64,000 nt of DNA from Pseudomonas saliphila (GCF_008638345.1 NZ_VTVA01000016.1:46950-110949), one strand, 5' to 3'. Numbered from the stretch's first letter, positions 45,532 to 57,187 are shown. Notes: a model not told the origin generated them from the sequence alone. Numbers and translations: made by a program.

Positions 45532-46419
45532 GTGGAACGGCTCAAGGGCGCTTTGATTGTCGGCTTTCTCCGACTGTTTTCCATGCTGCCGTTCCGCTGG
45601 GCGCAGCGTCTGGGTGCGGGCATGGGCTGGCTCACCTGGAAGCTGCCCAATCGCTCCCGGGAAGTGGTGCGCACCAACCTGGCCCATTGCATGCCCGAGT
45701 TGAGCGCCGAGGAACGCGAAGCGCTGGTCGGTGAGACGCTGATCAACACCGGTCGCAGCGTCGCGGAAAGTGCCTGTGCCTGGATGTGGAAACCGGCCAA
45801 GACGCTGAGTTACGTCAAGGAAGTCGAGGGCGAGCACCTGCTGCAGGCGGCGTTGGCATCGGGCGATGGTGTGGTCTGTATCACCAGCCATCTGGGCAAC
45901 TGGGAAGTACTCAACCACTACTACTGCTCGCAATGCTCGCCGCTTATCTTCTATCGGCCACCCAAGCAGAAAGCTGTGGATGATCTGCTCAAGCTTCAGC
46001 GCACGCAGCTCGGTAACCAGGTCGCAGCGTCGACCCGCGAAGGTATCACCAGCGTCATCCGTGAAGTGCGCAAGGGCGGCGCAGTGGGCATTCCGGCGGA
46101 TCCGGAGCCGGCACTGAAGAGTGGCGTGTTCGTACCCTTCTTTGCAGTGCAGGCGCTGACCGGGAAGTTTGTTCCGGGGCTGGTCAGGGGCGGCAAGGCA
46201 CGGGCGCTGTTCCTGCATTGCATACGACTGCCAGACCACAGTGGATTCCGAATCATTCTGGAAGAGGCGCCCGAGGCGCTTTACAGTGAGGACGAGACCG
46301 AAGCAGTAGCCGCCATGAGTGCGGTGATCGAAGGCTACGTCCGTCGGTGGCCAAGTCAGTACATGTGGAGCATGAAACGTTTCAAGAAGCGGCCTGCCGG
46401 CGAGAAGCGCTGGTACTGA
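45532..46419 (+). CDS. LpxL/HtrB-like lipid A acyltransferase
   Basis: This membrane enzyme of the lauroyl/myristoyl acyltransferase family adds secondary acyl chains to lipid A. I start it with GTG at 45532 (VERLKGALIVGFL, 295 aa), because GGGG precedes it; the longer frame runs inside tag in another phase. Features are a hydrophobic N-terminus (LIVGFLRLFSMLPF), RTNLAHCMPELS, the catalytic TSHLGNWE (H-X4-E) and the AVGIPADPEPALKSGVFVPFFG-type segment (here ending FVPFFAVQA). It matches the HtrB-like gene next to tag in pseudomonads; chain position and length specificity are not readable. Confidence 0.9.
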   Translation: MERLKGALIVGFLRLFSMLPFRWAQRLGAGMGWLTWKLPNRSREVVRTNLAHCMPELSAEEREALVGETLINTGRSVAESACAWMWKPAKTLSYVKEVEGEHLLQAALASGDGVVCITSHLGNWEVLNHYYCSQCSPLIFYRPPKQKAVDDLLKLQRTQLGNQVAASTREGITSVIREVRKGGAVGIPADPEPALKSGVFVPFFAVQALTGKFVPGLVRGGKARALFLHCIRLPDHSGFRIILEEAPEALYSEDETEAVAAMSAVIEGYVRRWPSQYMWSMKRFKKRPAGEKRWY

Positions 46420-46458
46420 GTGCGACTGGGACAAAAACACAATAACAGGAGCCTGAAC

Positions 46459-46728
46459 ATGGCCAATCAGCGTCAGCATCCACGCACCATGATGAAATGC
46501 CGGATCAAGATCAGCCATCCCGACCTGGGCGATGTGTACGGGCAGACCCGCGATCTGTCCGACGGTGGGGTATTCGTGGAAAACGCTGATCTGGCGTCAC
46601 TCGCCCCCGGCTCTGAGGTCCAGGGGCAGGTGCAGGACATGCCGATCGAGGCGCCGGTGCTGCGTATGATGGTTCAGCGGGTCATCGCAGGCGAAGGCGC
46701 GGGACTGGCGTTCCTCGACGAGGAGTAA
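46459..46728 (+). CDS. PilZ domain c-di-GMP-binding protein
   Basis: This 89-residue single-domain PilZ protein begins at ATG 46459 (MANQRQHPRTMMKCR) with AGGAG upstream. The c-di-GMP motifs are RQHPR (RxxxR, residues 4-8) and DLSDGGVFVE (D/NxSxxG). Such small PilZ proteins act as receptors that pass the c-di-GMP level to a partner enzyme or motor. It follows the lpxL-like gene by 39 bases and is probably cotranscribed. The partner is unknown. Confidence 0.9.
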   Translation: MANQRQHPRTMMKCRIKISHPDLGDVYGQTRDLSDGGVFVENADLASLAPGSEVQGQVQDMPIEAPVLRMMVQRVIAGEGAGLAFLDEE

Positions 46729-46768
46729 GTGGCTGGTGCCTGATCGGGCAGCGTTGAGCCCGGCGTGG

Positions 46769-48217
46769 CTAGCGCCGCCAGAACATGGGTGTCAGCAATA
46801 TGATCAGCGTGAAGACCTCAAGCCGTCCCAGCAACATGGCGAAGCTGAGTATCCATTTCACCGTGGCGGACAGGTTCCCATAGTGCGCGGACACATCCCC
46901 CAGGCCCGGCCCGAGATTGTTGATACAGGCCGCTAGCGCCGAGAATGCCGTGACGAAGTCCAGGCCAGTGCCGAGCAGGATCAGGAACATCACGGCAAAG
47001 GCGAACACGTACACCGCACAGAATCCCCATACCGCCTCAACCACCCGATCCGGCACCGGCTTGTTACCGAGCTTGACCGGAAATACCCCGTGCGGGTGCA
47101 GCAGGCGTTTGGTTTCACGCGTGCCTTGCTTGTATAGCAGGATGACGCGGATGACCTTCATGCCGCCGCCAGTGGAGCCTGCGCAGGCACCGATGAAGCT
47201 GGCGTAGAGCAGCAGGAACGGCAGCACAGTCGGCCACACCGAAAAATCGGTGACACTGAAGCCGGCTGTTGTGGCGATCGAAATGGTCTGGAATGCAGCG
47301 TAGCGGATGGATGTCCAGGTATCGAAGTACTCTACATGGATCAGCATGGCGCAGCAGACGACGAAGAGTGCGGCGAGTATCAATAGATAGGATCGGCACT
47401 CAGGGTCCTGCCAATAGCTCTTCAGTGAACGGAAACGCCAGGCCAGAAAATGCAGGGCAAAGTTGATTCCCGAGATGATCAGAAAGATCATGCAGATCAG
47501 CTCGATAACGGGGCTGTCGTAGTAGCCGATGCTCAGGTCATGGGTCGAGAACCCACCAATGGCCACAGTCGAGAAGCTGTGACCGATGGCGTCGAATAGC
47601 TCCATCCCCGCCAGCCAGTAGGCCAGCGCACAGGCCACCGTCAGCCCAGTATAGATCAGCCAGAGCACCTTGGCCGTCTCGGCAATCCGCGGCGTCAGCT
47701 TGTTCTCTTTCAGCGGGCCGGGCATCTCGGCGCGGTAGAGCTGCATGCCCCCCACACCCAGCAGAGGCAGGATGGCCACCGCCAGCACAATGATCCCCAT
47801 GCCGCCGAACCACTGCAGTTGCTGGCGGTAGAACAACAGAGCCCGGGGTAGCGTGTCGAGCCCGGTAATGACCGTCGCCCCGGTGGTGGTCAGCCCCGAG
47901 AAGGATTCGAACACCGCATCGGCTACGGTCAGATCCGGCATGTCCAGCAGGTAGAGCGGCACCGCGCCGAACAGCCCAAGTACCAGCCAGAACAGGACGG
48001 TAATCAGATAACCATCGCGGGTGCGCAGTTCGTTGCGTCTACCGCGAACCGGCAGCCACGCCAGCACGCCCACCGCAAAGGTAATCAGAAAGCCGGTGAC
48101 GAAGGCTTCACGGGCATGCTCTCCATAGAACCAGCCCACCCCGGCCGAGGGGAGCATGGTGGTGGAAAACAACATCAGCAGAATACCGATGATGCGCTGG
48201 ATCTGTGGATACTGCAT
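46769..48217 (-). CDS. trkH: Trk potassium uptake channel subunit TrkH
   Basis: TrkH is the potassium-translocating membrane subunit of the Trk system. The 482-residue protein has about ten hydrophobic segments and the four pore-loop repeats of the family, including ESFSGLTTTGATVITGLD, GGFSTHDLS, SIATTAGFSV and INNLGPGLGD. It lies 12 bases after trkA, its cytosolic regulator, and is transcribed in the same unit. The terminal part of the convergent PilZ gene is 40 bases away. Confidence 0.96.
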   Translation of the reverse strand: MQYPQIQRIIGILLMLFSTTMLPSAGVGWFYGEHAREAFVTGFLITFAVGVLAWLPVRGRRNELRTRDGYLITVLFWLVLGLFGAVPLYLLDMPDLTVADAVFESFSGLTTTGATVITGLDTLPRALLFYRQQLQWFGGMGIIVLAVAILPLLGVGGMQLYRAEMPGPLKENKLTPRIAETAKVLWLIYTGLTVACALAYWLAGMELFDAIGHSFSTVAIGGFSTHDLSIGYYDSPVIELICMIFLIISGINFALHFLAWRFRSLKSYWQDPECRSYLLILAALFVVCCAMLIHVEYFDTWTSIRYAAFQTISIATTAGFSVTDFSVWPTVLPFLLLYASFIGACAGSTGGGMKVIRVILLYKQGTRETKRLLHPHGVFPVKLGNKPVPDRVVEAVWGFCAVYVFAFAVMFLILLGTGLDFVTAFSALAACINNLGPGLGDVSAHYGNLSATVKWILSFAMLLGRLEVFTLIILLTPMFWRR

Positions 48218-48229
48218 GCAGACGGTACC

Positions 48230-49603
48230 TTAGAGAAATGTCAGCCCGACCTGGAACAGGCGCTCGACATCACGGATGTGTTTCTTGTCGATCACGAACA
48301 TGATCACGTGGTCCTCGGACTCGATAACGGTGGCGTCGCGCGCAATCAGCACCTGATCGCTGCGAACGATGGCGCCAATGGTCGTACCCGGCGGCAGATC
48401 GATTTCACCGATGGCCCGACCGACGACCTTGGACGACCGCGAGTCGCCGTGTGCCACAGCCTCGATCGCCTCGGCGGCGCCGCGTCGCAAGGAATGGACG
48501 TTGACGATATCGCCCCGTCGCACGTGCGCCAACAAGGTGCCGATAGTGGCCTGTGATGGCGAGATGGCGATATCGATCTCGCCGCCCTGCACCAGATCGA
48601 CGTAGGCCGGATTATTGATCAGCGCCATGACCTTGCGCGCGCCCATCCGCTTGGCCAGCATGGATGACATGATGTTGGCTTCGTCGTCATTGGTGACCGC
48701 ACAGAAGATATCGACTTCCTCGATGTTTTCTTCAATCAGCAGCTCCTTGTCCGAGGCACTGCCGTGTAACACCACGGCGCGGTCGAGGTTCTGTGCCAGG
48801 TAATCCGCGCGGCTCTTGTTCTTTTCAATGATCTTGACCTGATATCGCGTCTCCATGGCTTCGGCCAGACGTTCGCCGATATTGCCGCCGCCGGCAATCA
48901 GCACACGCTTGTTGGTGCTGTCCAGGCGTCTGAGCTCACTCATGACGGCGCGTATATCGGGTGTGGCGGCCACAAAGAACACTTCATCGTCAGCTTCAAT
49001 CACGGTATCGCCCTTGGGGATGATCGGGCGATCCTTGCGGAAAATCGCAGCGACCCGCGTTTCCACGCCAGGCATATGCTGACGCAGGAAGCGCAGCTCC
49101 TGACCCACCAGCGGTCCGCCGTAATAGGCCCGAACGGCCACCAGCTGAACCTTGCCTTCCGCGAAGTCCAGCACCTGCAAGGCGCCGGGATTCTCGATCA
49201 GGCGTTTGATATAAGTAGTCACCGCCTGTTCGGGACTGATCAATACATCGATAGGTATCGCATCGTTGTGAAACAGGCCGCCACGGGCCAGGTACGCCGA
49301 TTCACGTATGCGCGCGATCTTGGTCGGTGTACGGAACAGGGTGTAGGCCACCTGACAGGCGATCATGTTGGTTTCGTCGCTGCTGGTGACGGCGATCAGC
49401 ATGTCGGCGTCGTCGGCCCCGGCGTGGCGCAGTACGGTGGGAAATGAGCCGCGGCCGACCACAGTGCGGATGTCCAGTCGATCACTCAGATCGCGCAAAC
49501 GGACCGCGTCGGTGTCGATCACTGTGATGTCGTTAGCTTCGCTGGCCAGTTCGGATGCCAGACTGCTACCCACCTGACCGGCACCCAGAATGATGATCTT
49601 CAT
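48230..49603 (-). CDS. trkA: Trk potassium uptake regulatory subunit TrkA
   Basis: TrkA is the cytosolic NAD(H)/ATP-binding gate of the Trk channel. The 457-residue protein is a tandem repeat of RCK_N and RCK_C units: Rossmann motifs [14 protein letters not shown] (about 7-20) and [14 protein letters not shown] (about 238) are both intact. Its ATG overlaps the rsmB stop by four bases, so rsmB-trkA-trkH form a coupled run after fmt, the order seen in other gammaproteobacteria. Confidence 0.97.
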   Translation of the reverse strand: MKIIILGAGQVGSSLASELASEANDITVIDTDAVRLRDLSDRLDIRTVVGRGSFPTVLRHAGADDADMLIAVTSSDETNMIACQVAYTLFRTPTKIARIRESAYLARGGLFHNDAIPIDVLISPEQAVTTYIKRLIENPGALQVLDFAEGKVQLVAVRAYYGGPLVGQELRFLRQHMPGVETRVAAIFRKDRPIIPKGDTVIEADDEVFFVAATPDIRAVMSELRRLDSTNKRVLIAGGGNIGERLAEAMETRYQVKIIEKNKSRADYLAQNLDRAVVLHGSASDKELLIEENIEEVDIFCAVTNDDEANIMSSMLAKRMGARKVMALINNPAYVDLVQGGEIDIAISPSQATIGTLLAHVRRGDIVNVHSLRRGAAEAIEAVAHGDSRSSKVVGRAIGEIDLPPGTTIGAIVRSDQVLIARDATVIESEDHVIMFVIDKKHIRDVERLFQVGLTFL

Positions 49604-50952
49604 GACGCAGACGGCTCCTTATCTTCGACAGACAACCTGTCGCAGTGGGTAGTAGCGGCTATTTTGACCAATTTGGCCAGATAAAAGCCATCATGACCGT
49701 TATCTTGTGGCAACAGTTGCCGGCCGCAGGGCTGCGGTTCACCGTAGGTTGCGCCGATCGACACTTCGCGAGCGCCCGGTTCGCGCTGCAGGAACGCCTC
49801 CACCACCCGGGTATTCTCTTCAGGCAATACCGAGCAGGTGGCATAAACCAGAATGCCGCCGACCTCCAGTGTGTCCCACAGTGCATCGAGCAAACTCGCT
49901 TGAAGCGTCGCCAGTTCAGTAATGTCGGCCGGTTGTCTGGCCAGCTTGATATCCGGATGACGACGGATCACGCCCGTGGCGGAACAGGGCGCGTCGAGCA
50001 GGATACGGTTGAACGGACGCCCATCCCACCAGGCATCGATGTCGCGTGCATCGGCCGCGGTGAGCGTGGCGGAGAGGCCCAGTCGATCGAGGTTTTCCTG
50101 TACCCGCAGCAGGCGCGCGGGCTCAAGATCCAGCGCCACCAGTTCAGTCAATGCCGGTTGTTGCTCGAGGATCTGGCAGGTCTTGCCGCCTGGCGCGCAG
50201 CAGGCATCCAGCACCCGATCGCCGGGCCGGACTTCCAGCAGTGGCGCGGCCAGTTGCGCTGCCTCGTCCTGCACGCTGACCTGTCCGTCGGCAAACCCTG
50301 GCAGCAGCTGCACGTCGCAGGGCTGCAGCAGCCGGATGCCCACTGGGCTGTAGACACAGGCCTCTGCGGCGAGGCCGGCTTGTTCAAGTTGGTTTAGATA
50401 GGCATCGCGTTCGGTCCGGCGCTGGTTGATGCGCAGCGTCATCGGAGGGTGCGCGTTGTTCGCCTCGCAGATGGCTTCCCACTGCTGCGGCCAGTCCGCC
50501 TTGAGCTGCTTTTGCAGCCAGCGAGGATGCGCCAGGCGCACCACCGGATCGCGCGCCATCTCGGTAAACAGCTCATCGGCTTCACGCTGCGCGCGGCGCA
50601 ATACGGCGTTGAGCATGCCCTTGGCCCAGGGTTTCTTTAACGTCTTGGCGGCGCTGACGGTTTCGTCGATCGCGGCGTGGGCGGGAATGCGGGTATAGAA
50701 CAATTGATAGAGACCCACCAGCAATAGCGCCTGCAGGTCGCGGTCGGCCGGCTTGAGTGGCTTGTCCAGCAGGCGGTTGGCCAGCGCGTCGAGCCGAAAG
50801 AACCAGCGTGCGGTGCCGAAGGCCAATTCCTGGGTCAGCGCGTGATCACGCGGAACCACCTGGTTCAGTTGGCCCGGCAGGCTGGTCCCGAGGGACGCCT
50901 TGCCAGCCATGACCAGCGTCAGCGCGTTGGCCGCCGCCAGGCGGGGACTCAC
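49600..50952 (-). CDS. rsmB: 16S rRNA (cytosine967-C5)-methyltransferase
   Basis: RsmB (Sun, RrmB) methylates C967 of 16S rRNA. The 450-residue protein has the NusB-like N-terminal domain (about 1-145, with [18 protein letters not shown]) and a C-terminal Rossmann domain with the SAM loop [16 protein letters not shown], the [15 protein letters not shown] motif with the catalytic Cys, and [11 protein letters not shown] with the second Cys. The start is GTG 50952, overlapping the fmt stop by four bases. Confidence 0.97.
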   Translation of the reverse strand: MSPRLAAANALTLVMAGKASLGTSLPGQLNQVVPRDHALTQELAFGTARWFFRLDALANRLLDKPLKPADRDLQALLLVGLYQLFYTRIPAHAAIDETVSAAKTLKKPWAKGMLNAVLRRAQREADELFTEMARDPVVRLAHPRWLQKQLKADWPQQWEAICEANNAHPPMTLRINQRRTERDAYLNQLEQAGLAAEACVYSPVGIRLLQPCDVQLLPGFADGQVSVQDEAAQLAAPLLEVRPGDRVLDACCAPGGKTCQILEQQPALTELVALDLEPARLLRVQENLDRLGLSATLTAADARDIDAWWDGRPFNRILLDAPCSATGVIRRHPDIKLARQPADITELATLQASLLDALWDTLEVGGILVYATCSVLPEENTRVVEAFLQREPGAREVSIGATYGEPQPCGRQLLPQDNGHDGFYLAKLVKIAATTHCDRLSVEDKEPSAS

Positions 50953-51902
50953 TGACCGTTTTCCAATGTCAGCCCCGGGGTGAACTGGTCGCGTCGTGCG
51001 TTATACAGATCGGCGAACGCCAGGGGTTTGCCACCGGGCAGTTGCACCCGGGTCAGACGCAGCGCGCCATCGCCGCAAGCGATCAGCAGGCCGGCCTTGT
51101 CCACTGCAAGCACTTCCCCAGGCGAACCCTTCCCCGCTTCCGGCCGTGCAGCCCACACCTTGAGCGGCTGATCATTCCAGCGTGCATGGGCCAGTGGCCA
51201 GGGATTGAAGGCGCGGATCATGCGCTCAAGTTCGACAGCTGGTCGGTTCCAGTCAATCCGGGCGTCGCTCTTGCCCAATTTGTGTGCGTAGGTGGCCAGG
51301 CTGTCGTTCTGGATTTCTGGCTTGGCCCCACCGCTGGCCAATTGTTCTATCGCGGCAATTACCGCCGGCGGGCCCATCTGGGCAAGCCGGTCATGCAGAC
51401 TGCCGCCGGTATCCTCAGGGCTGATCGGCGTAACCGCCTTGAGCAGCATCGGGCCGGTGTCCAGCCCTGCTTCCATCTGCATGACGGTCACGCCTGACTC
51501 GCTATCACCTGCCTCTATTGCACGCTGGATCGGCGCTGCGCCACGCCAGCGTGGCAGCAGCGAAGCATGGCTGTTGATGCAGCCCAGTCGCGGAATATCC
51601 AGCACCGCCTGCGGCAGAATCAGCCCATAGGCAACCACTACTAATACATCCGGCTGCAGTGCAGCCATCTCAGTCTGGCTGTCGGCGTTGCGCAGGGTCT
51701 GCGGTTGGTAAACCGGCAGCCCGTGCTCTAGCGCTAGTTTTTTCACCGCACTCTGAGCCAGCTTGTGGCCACGGCCCGCAGGTCGGTCGGGCTGGGAATA
51801 CACCGCCACGATATTCAGACCCTGGTCGATCAAGGCTTGAAGATGGGCCGCGGCGAACTCGGGCGTGCCGGCGAAGATGATGCGAAGGTCTGACGCTTTC
51901 AT
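50949..51902 (-). CDS. fmt: methionyl-tRNA formyltransferase
   Basis: Fmt formylates initiator Met-tRNA using 10-formyltetrahydrofolate. I start it at ATG 51902 ([20 protein letters not shown], 317 aa, the usual length); the upstream frame to 51935 runs into a terminator hairpin. The folate-binding/catalytic core contains [14 protein letters not shown], the active-site Asn/His block [18 protein letters not shown], and [10 protein letters not shown]. The C-terminal OB-like domain follows residue 205. It lies downstream of def, separated by a hairpin at 51919-51940. Confidence 0.97.
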   Translation of the reverse strand: MKASDLRIIFAGTPEFAAAHLQALIDQGLNIVAVYSQPDRPAGRGHKLAQSAVKKLALEHGLPVYQPQTLRNADSQTEMAALQPDVLVVVAYGLILPQAVLDIPRLGCINSHASLLPRWRGAAPIQRAIEAGDSESGVTVMQMEAGLDTGPMLLKAVTPISPEDTGGSLHDRLAQMGPPAVIAAIEQLASGGAKPEIQNDSLATYAHKLGKSDARIDWNRPAVELERMIRAFNPWPLAHARWNDQPLKVWAARPEAGKGSPGEVLAVDKAGLLIACGDGALRLTRVQLPGGKPLAFADLYNARRDQFTPGLTLENGQ

Positions 51903-51918
51903 GGGGATCCGTAAAGAA

Positions 51919-51940
51919 AAGGCTTGCCGAAGCAAGCCTT
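51919..51940 (-). terminator. terminator between def and fmt
   Basis: AAGGCTTGC (51919-51927) pairs perfectly with GCAAGCCTT (51932-51940) around CGAA (TTCG on the minus strand), with TTTT after the stem on the minus strand. It lies 28 bases after the def stop and only 16 bases before the fmt ATG. Confidence 0.8.
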
Positions 51941-51968
51941 GTGACTGTCTACCAGGGTGCGGCCAGGC

Positions 51969-52481
51969 TTAGCCGTTGGCCTGCAGTTTATGCTGCTTTT
52001 CCAGCTTCTTGCGGATACGGTCACGCTTGAGGTTGGAAAGGTAGTCGACGAACAACTTGCCGTTCAGATGGTCGCACTCATGCTGAATGCAGACCGCCAG
52101 CAGGCCTTCACAGATCTGATCAATCGGCTGGCCGTCCTGATCAAGCGCCTTGACCCGCACGCGCTCCGGGCGTGTGACCGTTTCATAGAAGCCGGGGACG
52201 GACAAACAGCCCTCCTGCATCTCTTCGAGGTCTTCGGTCAGCGGCTCGAACTCGGGATTGATGAACACCAGCGGTTCGTCCAGATTCTCGGACACATCAA
52301 TGACCACTATGCGCTGATGCACGTTGACCTGAGTCGCCGCCAGGCCAATGCCCGGCGCTGCGTACATGGTTTCGAACATATCGCTGACTAGCTGGCGCAC
52401 CGTATCGTCAACTTCGACCACCGGTTTGGCGACAGTACGCAGTCGCGGATCAGGAAATTCAAGAATATTTAATATAGCCAT
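51969..52481 (-). CDS. def: peptide deformylase
   Basis: Def removes the formyl group from new N-terminal methionines; it reverses at the protein level what Fmt adds to the tRNA. The 170-residue protein has all three metalloenzyme motifs: [18 protein letters not shown] (Cys ligand) and QHECDHLNG (two His ligands and catalytic Glu). This is a type 1 deformylase of normal length. It is divergent from the LysM gene. Confidence 0.98.
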   Translation of the reverse strand: MAILNILEFPDPRLRTVAKPVVEVDDTVRQLVSDMFETMYAAPGIGLAATQVNVHQRIVVIDVSENLDEPLVFINPEFEPLTEDLEEMQEGCLSVPGFYETVTRPERVRVKALDQDGQPIDQICEGLLAVCIQHECDHLNGKLFVDYLSNLKRDRIRKKLEKQHKLQANG

Positions 52482-52629
52482 ATCGGTTTGTGATGCACTT
52501 GTGGATCAGATATAAGTTGTGCTGCTAAGATGATCGCAGCTAGGAAATAAAGCGGGTCTGGCTCCTCGTAGCGCAGGAGTATGTACTCAGACCTCAGGTG
52601 CTGACCTACATAATAAAGGGATTCGTGTC

Positions 52630-53655
52630 ATGAGGAAAACATTACTCGGCCTCCTGTTGGTGGCTTCGAGCTTTTTAGCTCAAGCGCAGGAGTCGGTATT
52701 CAAGGAAGATCACCCGGAACGGTATCAGGTTGTGAAGGGCGATACGTTGTGGGACATATCAGGAAGATTCCTCAGTTTGCCATGGAAATGGCCAGAAATC
52801 TGGCATGCCAACCCGCAAATCGACAATCCTCATCTGATCTACCCTGGCGATATCATTTCGCTGATCTACGTTGATGGCCAGCCACGGCTGACAGTCAATC
52901 GTGGGCAGGGTGGCACCATCAAGCTGTCGCCGACCATCCGTTCACGTCCGGTTGCCGAGGCCATCCCGACCATTCCGCTCGAGGCGATCAACGCGTTCCT
53001 CGATGCTGGCCGGATTCTCAACGATGACGCAGCACTGGAACGCGCGCCCTACATGATCGGCGGCGAAGCCGAGAGCGTTGTCGCCGGTGCTGGCAACCGG
53101 GTGTATGCCCGCGGTGAAACCGACGAGAACGTGGTTGCCTACGGCATCTACCGACGTGGTCGTTCCTATACTGATCCCGATAGCGGCGAATTCCTCGGCA
53201 TCCATGTGCAGGAAATCGGCAACGGTCAGGTCCTGGACACCGAGCGCGATATCACCACGCTCAATATCACCCGCAGCCGTCAGGAAGTGCGGATCGGTGA
53301 CCGTATGATGGAGACCGAGGAGCGCGCAGTGGCGTCCACGTTCTTCCCCAGCGACCCGGATCAGGAAGTCAACGGGCTGATTCTCGACGTGCCGAACGGC
53401 GTGACCCAGATCGGTCAGTATGATGTGGTGCTGCTGAACAAGGGCGCCCAGGATGGCCTGAAGGAAGGTAACGTGCTGGCGATCTACAAGACCGGCGAAG
53501 TGGTGCGTGACCGCATCGAGAATCAGCAGGTGCAATTGCCCGATGAGCGTGGCGGTTTGATGATGGTGTTCCGCGTCTACGATCGGATGAGCTACGGAAT
53601 CGTCCTCAACGCCAGTCGTCAGTTGGCGATCATGGACAAGGTCCGTAATCCCTAA
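52630..53655 (+). CDS. LysM domain envelope protein
   Basis: This 341-residue exported protein has a signal peptide (about 1-19, LLGLLLVASSFLAQAQ) and a single N-terminal LysM domain (about 32-80: YQVVKGDTLWDISGRFL, then NPHLIYPGDIISLIY), which should bind peptidoglycan. The remaining 250 residues are beta-rich with no recognised enzyme motif. The position between def and dprA matches the conserved LysM gene of other pseudomonads. Its job is not established; a structural or sensing role at the wall is likely. Confidence 0.88.
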   Translation: MRKTLLGLLLVASSFLAQAQESVFKEDHPERYQVVKGDTLWDISGRFLSLPWKWPEIWHANPQIDNPHLIYPGDIISLIYVDGQPRLTVNRGQGGTIKLSPTIRSRPVAEAIPTIPLEAINAFLDAGRILNDDAALERAPYMIGGEAESVVAGAGNRVYARGETDENVVAYGIYRRGRSYTDPDSGEFLGIHVQEIGNGQVLDTERDITTLNITRSRQEVRIGDRMMETEERAVASTFFPSDPDQEVNGLILDVPNGVTQIGQYDVVLLNKGAQDGLKEGNVLAIYKTGEVVRDRIENQQVQLPDERGGLMMVFRVYDRMSYGIVLNASRQLAIMDKVRNP

Positions 53656-53679
53656 ACGCCAGGCAGTAATCCAGTACCT

Positions 53680-53708
53680 AGCGGCGCCAATCGGCGCCGC
53701 TTCTTTAT
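53680..53708 (+). terminator. Rho-independent terminator after the LysM gene
   Basis: AGCGGCGCC (53680-53688) pairs perfectly with GGCGCCGCT (53693-53701) around AATC and is followed by TCTTTAT. It lies 25 bases after the LysM stop and 12 bases before dprA. Confidence 0.7.
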
Positions 53709-53720
53709 CAAGGATGATCC

Positions 53721-54821
53721 ATGGCACTTCAGCTGTCCGACCCGCGGCAGGCCTGGCTCGCCCTGTCCATGCTCGATGGTCTCGGGCCGCGCTCCCTGCA
53801 GCGTCTGCTCGAATATTTTCCTTCTCCTGCCGAAGCCCTTGCTGCCGATTTCATGACCTTGCAGCGCGTGGGCGTGAGCCCCCGGTTGCAGGCGAGCATC
53901 CAGACACTGCAACAAGGCGATCCGGCGTTATGTGACCGCATCCATGCCGCGTTGGCCTGGCTCGACGCGCCCGATTGTCATCTGCTGTGCCTTGAGTCAC
54001 CGGACTATCCGCCATTATTGCGCGAGATTGCCGACCCGCCGCCGGTGCTCTTCGTGCGCGGCAATATTTCACTGTTGATAGATCCGCAGCTGGCCATGGT
54101 CGGTACCCGACATCCCGGGCCACATGGCGCCGCGACAGCCAGAGCCTTTGCGCGCAGCTTTACCGAAAGTGGTCTGGTGGTCACCAGTGGTATGGCCCTG
54201 GGGATTGATGGCGCCTGTCATCAGGGCGCGCTTGATGTTGCCGGACAGACCATCGCCGTCTGGGGCACCGGGCTGGAAAATTGTTATCCCAAGCGCCACC
54301 GCCGGCTGGCCGAGGACATTCTGGCCAATGGCGGTGCACTGGTTTCGGAATTGGCGCCGGCGATGGGGCCGCATGCGAGCCAGTTTCCCAAGCGCAACCG
54401 CATCATCAGCGGCCTGAGTCTGGGCACGCTGGTGGTCGAGGCCAGCCTCAACAGCGGTTCGTTGATCACCGCCCGTCTGGCACTGGAGCAGAACCGCGAG
54501 GTCTTCGCCATGCCCGGCTCGATCCACAATGCCCAGGCGCGCGGCTGTCACCGCCTGCTCCGTGAAGGCGCTACGCTGGTGGAGACCGTGCAGGATGTGC
54601 TCAACGTATTGCATGTCCCACTTACCGCAGCCCTTGCCGAACCTGCCGCCGCAAGCAGGACTGAGCATCCCCTCGCTAAATGGCTGAGTCATGATCCGGT
54701 CAGTGCCGACTGGCTCAGTCAACACAGCGGTGTGCCAGTGCAGCGGGTATTGCAGGACCTGCTCGAGCTTGAGCTGGAAGGCATCGTGCAGCAGACGCCG
54801 CACGGTTATTCGCGCCGTTGA
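53721..54821 (+). CDS. dprA: DNA processing protein DprA (Smf)
   Basis: DprA binds incoming single-stranded DNA during natural transformation and loads RecA. The 366-residue protein has an N-terminal SAM-like helical part (about 1-70), a Rossmann DprA domain with VGTRHPGPHGAATARAFA, SGMALGIDGACHQGAL and FPKRNRIISGLS, and a C-terminal winged-helix region (about 305-366, DWLSQHSGVPVQRVLQDLLELEL). Its presence does not by itself prove competence. It follows the LysM gene as in related genomes. Confidence 0.96.
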   Translation: MALQLSDPRQAWLALSMLDGLGPRSLQRLLEYFPSPAEALAADFMTLQRVGVSPRLQASIQTLQQGDPALCDRIHAALAWLDAPDCHLLCLESPDYPPLLREIADPPPVLFVRGNISLLIDPQLAMVGTRHPGPHGAATARAFARSFTESGLVVTSGMALGIDGACHQGALDVAGQTIAVWGTGLENCYPKRHRRLAEDILANGGALVSELAPAMGPHASQFPKRNRIISGLSLGTLVVEASLNSGSLITARLALEQNREVFAMPGSIHNAQARGCHRLLREGATLVETVQDVLNVLHVPLTAALAEPAAASRTEHPLAKWLSHDPVSADWLSQHSGVPVQRVLQDLLELELEGIVQQTPHGYSRR

Positions 54822-54881
54822 TCTTGAGCCGCCCGTCTGGCTCGGATACTGTCGTTACTGGTAATCGAGACGAGGCATGGC

Positions 54882-55439
54882 ATGTTGGCGAACTGGCGAA
54901 TCAGGCAGGTGGACAGAGTTCTACACGCGGGCGGTGTCATAGCCTATCCGACTGAAGCAGTGTGGGGCTTGGGCTGTAATCCCTGGAAGGGCGATGCCGT
55001 AGAGCGTCTGCTTAACCTTAAGCAGCGCCCGGTGGAAAAGGGTCTTATCCTGATCGCCGGCGCCATTGAACAGTTCGACTTCCTGCTATGGGATCTGCCC
55101 GACGGACAGTTGGCCAAGTTACGGCTCTCGTGGCCGGGCGCCAATACCTGGCTGGTGCCGCATGGGGGTCGACTGCCGCCGTGGATAACCGGGGATCATG
55201 ATACGGTCGCGCTGCGGGTGACGAATCATCCGACCGTACGGCAGTTGTGCGCGGTGGCCGGCCCCTTGGTGTCCACTTCTGCCAATCCGGCAGGCCGACC
55301 GCCGGCCCGCTCGCGGCTGCGAATAGAGCAGTATTTCCATGGCGCACTGGATGACGTCGTGGTCGGCCCGTTGGGAGGCCAGCGCAATCCGAGTATCATC
55401 AGGGACCTGAGAACCGAAGCCATCATTCGCCCTGCCTGA
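54882..55439 (+). CDS. tsaC: threonylcarbamoyl-AMP synthase TsaC (YrdC/Sua5 family)
   Basis: TsaC condenses threonine, bicarbonate and ATP to threonylcarbamoyl-AMP, the first step of t6A37 tRNA modification. The 185-residue YrdC-type protein begins around [18 protein letters not shown], with the nucleotide/RNA-binding [14 protein letters not shown], and later [13 protein letters not shown] and [15 protein letters not shown]. It lacks the extra C-terminal Sua5 domain. It acts in the same pathway as TrmO (7.8 kb). The stop lies nine bases before hemF. Confidence 0.95.
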   Translation: MLANWRIRQVDRVLHAGGVIAYPTEAVWGLGCNPWKGDAVERLLNLKQRPVEKGLILIAGAIEQFDFLLWDLPDGQLAKLRLSWPGANTWLVPHGGRLPPWITGDHDTVALRVTNHPTVRQLCAVAGPLVSTSANPAGRPPARSRLRIEQYFHGALDDVVVGPLGGQRNPSIIRDLRTEAIIRPA

Positions 55440-56380
<941 letters not shown>

Positions 56381-56381
<1 letters not shown>

Positions 56382-57187
56382 TGGACCATTACGCCGTGAT
56401 CGGCAACCCGATCGAGCACAGCAAGTCTCCGCTGATTCACCGGATGTTTGCTGAGCAAACCGGGCAACAGCTGTCCTACGAGACGCTGCTGGCACCCCTG
56501 GATGATTTCACTGGCACCCTGCGCGAGTTTCTGGCGACAGGTCAGGGCGTGAACATCACCGTGCCCTTCAAAGAGCAGGCCTGGGCGATTGTCGATCAGC
56601 GCACCGCCGCTGCCGAGCGTGCCGGGGCGGTGAACACCATCCTGCGTCTGCCCGATGGCCAGCTGTTGGGGGACAACACCGATGGCAAGGGTCTGGTGCG
56701 CGATATTCAGCACAATGCCGGACTCTCGCTGGCGGGCCTGAAGATATTATTGGTCGGCGCGGGTGGAGCGTCCCGCGGGGTGCTGCAGCCGTTACTCGAG
56801 GCTGCCCCGGAACAGCTCTGTGTCGTCAATCGCACTGTGGAAAAAGCCGAGCATCTAGCGGCCATCTTCGCTGATATGGGGCCGATCAGCGCCGCGGGAT
56901 TCGACTGGATCGAAGAGCCGGTGGACCTGATCATCAATGCCACCTCGGCCAGCCTGCACGGCGAAGTGCCGGCGATGTCTCCGGATCTGATTCGCCCGGG
57001 ACATACCTGGTGCTACGACATGATGTATAGCAAGGAACCGACTGCATTCAATCGCTGGGCCAGCGAACAGGGCGCCGCGCGTTGTATTGACGGGCTGGGG
57101 ATGCTGGTCGAGCAGGCAGCCGAAGCCTTCCTGCTCTGGCGGGGAGTACGCCCAGATACCGCTCCGGTGCTGACGGCCCTGCGCTAG
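56381..57187 (+). CDS. aroE: shikimate dehydrogenase
   Basis: AroE reduces 3-dehydroshikimate to shikimate with NADPH in aromatic amino acid synthesis. I start at ATG 56381 ([17 protein letters not shown], 268 aa), which has AAGGAG upstream and overlaps the hemF stop by one base. The substrate-binding N-terminus has NVTVPFKE-like [11 protein letters not shown] with the catalytic Lys; the NADP site is [14 protein letters not shown] with [10 protein letters not shown]; the C-terminal block is [14 protein letters not shown]. Convergent trpA ends 37 bases away. Confidence 0.97.
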
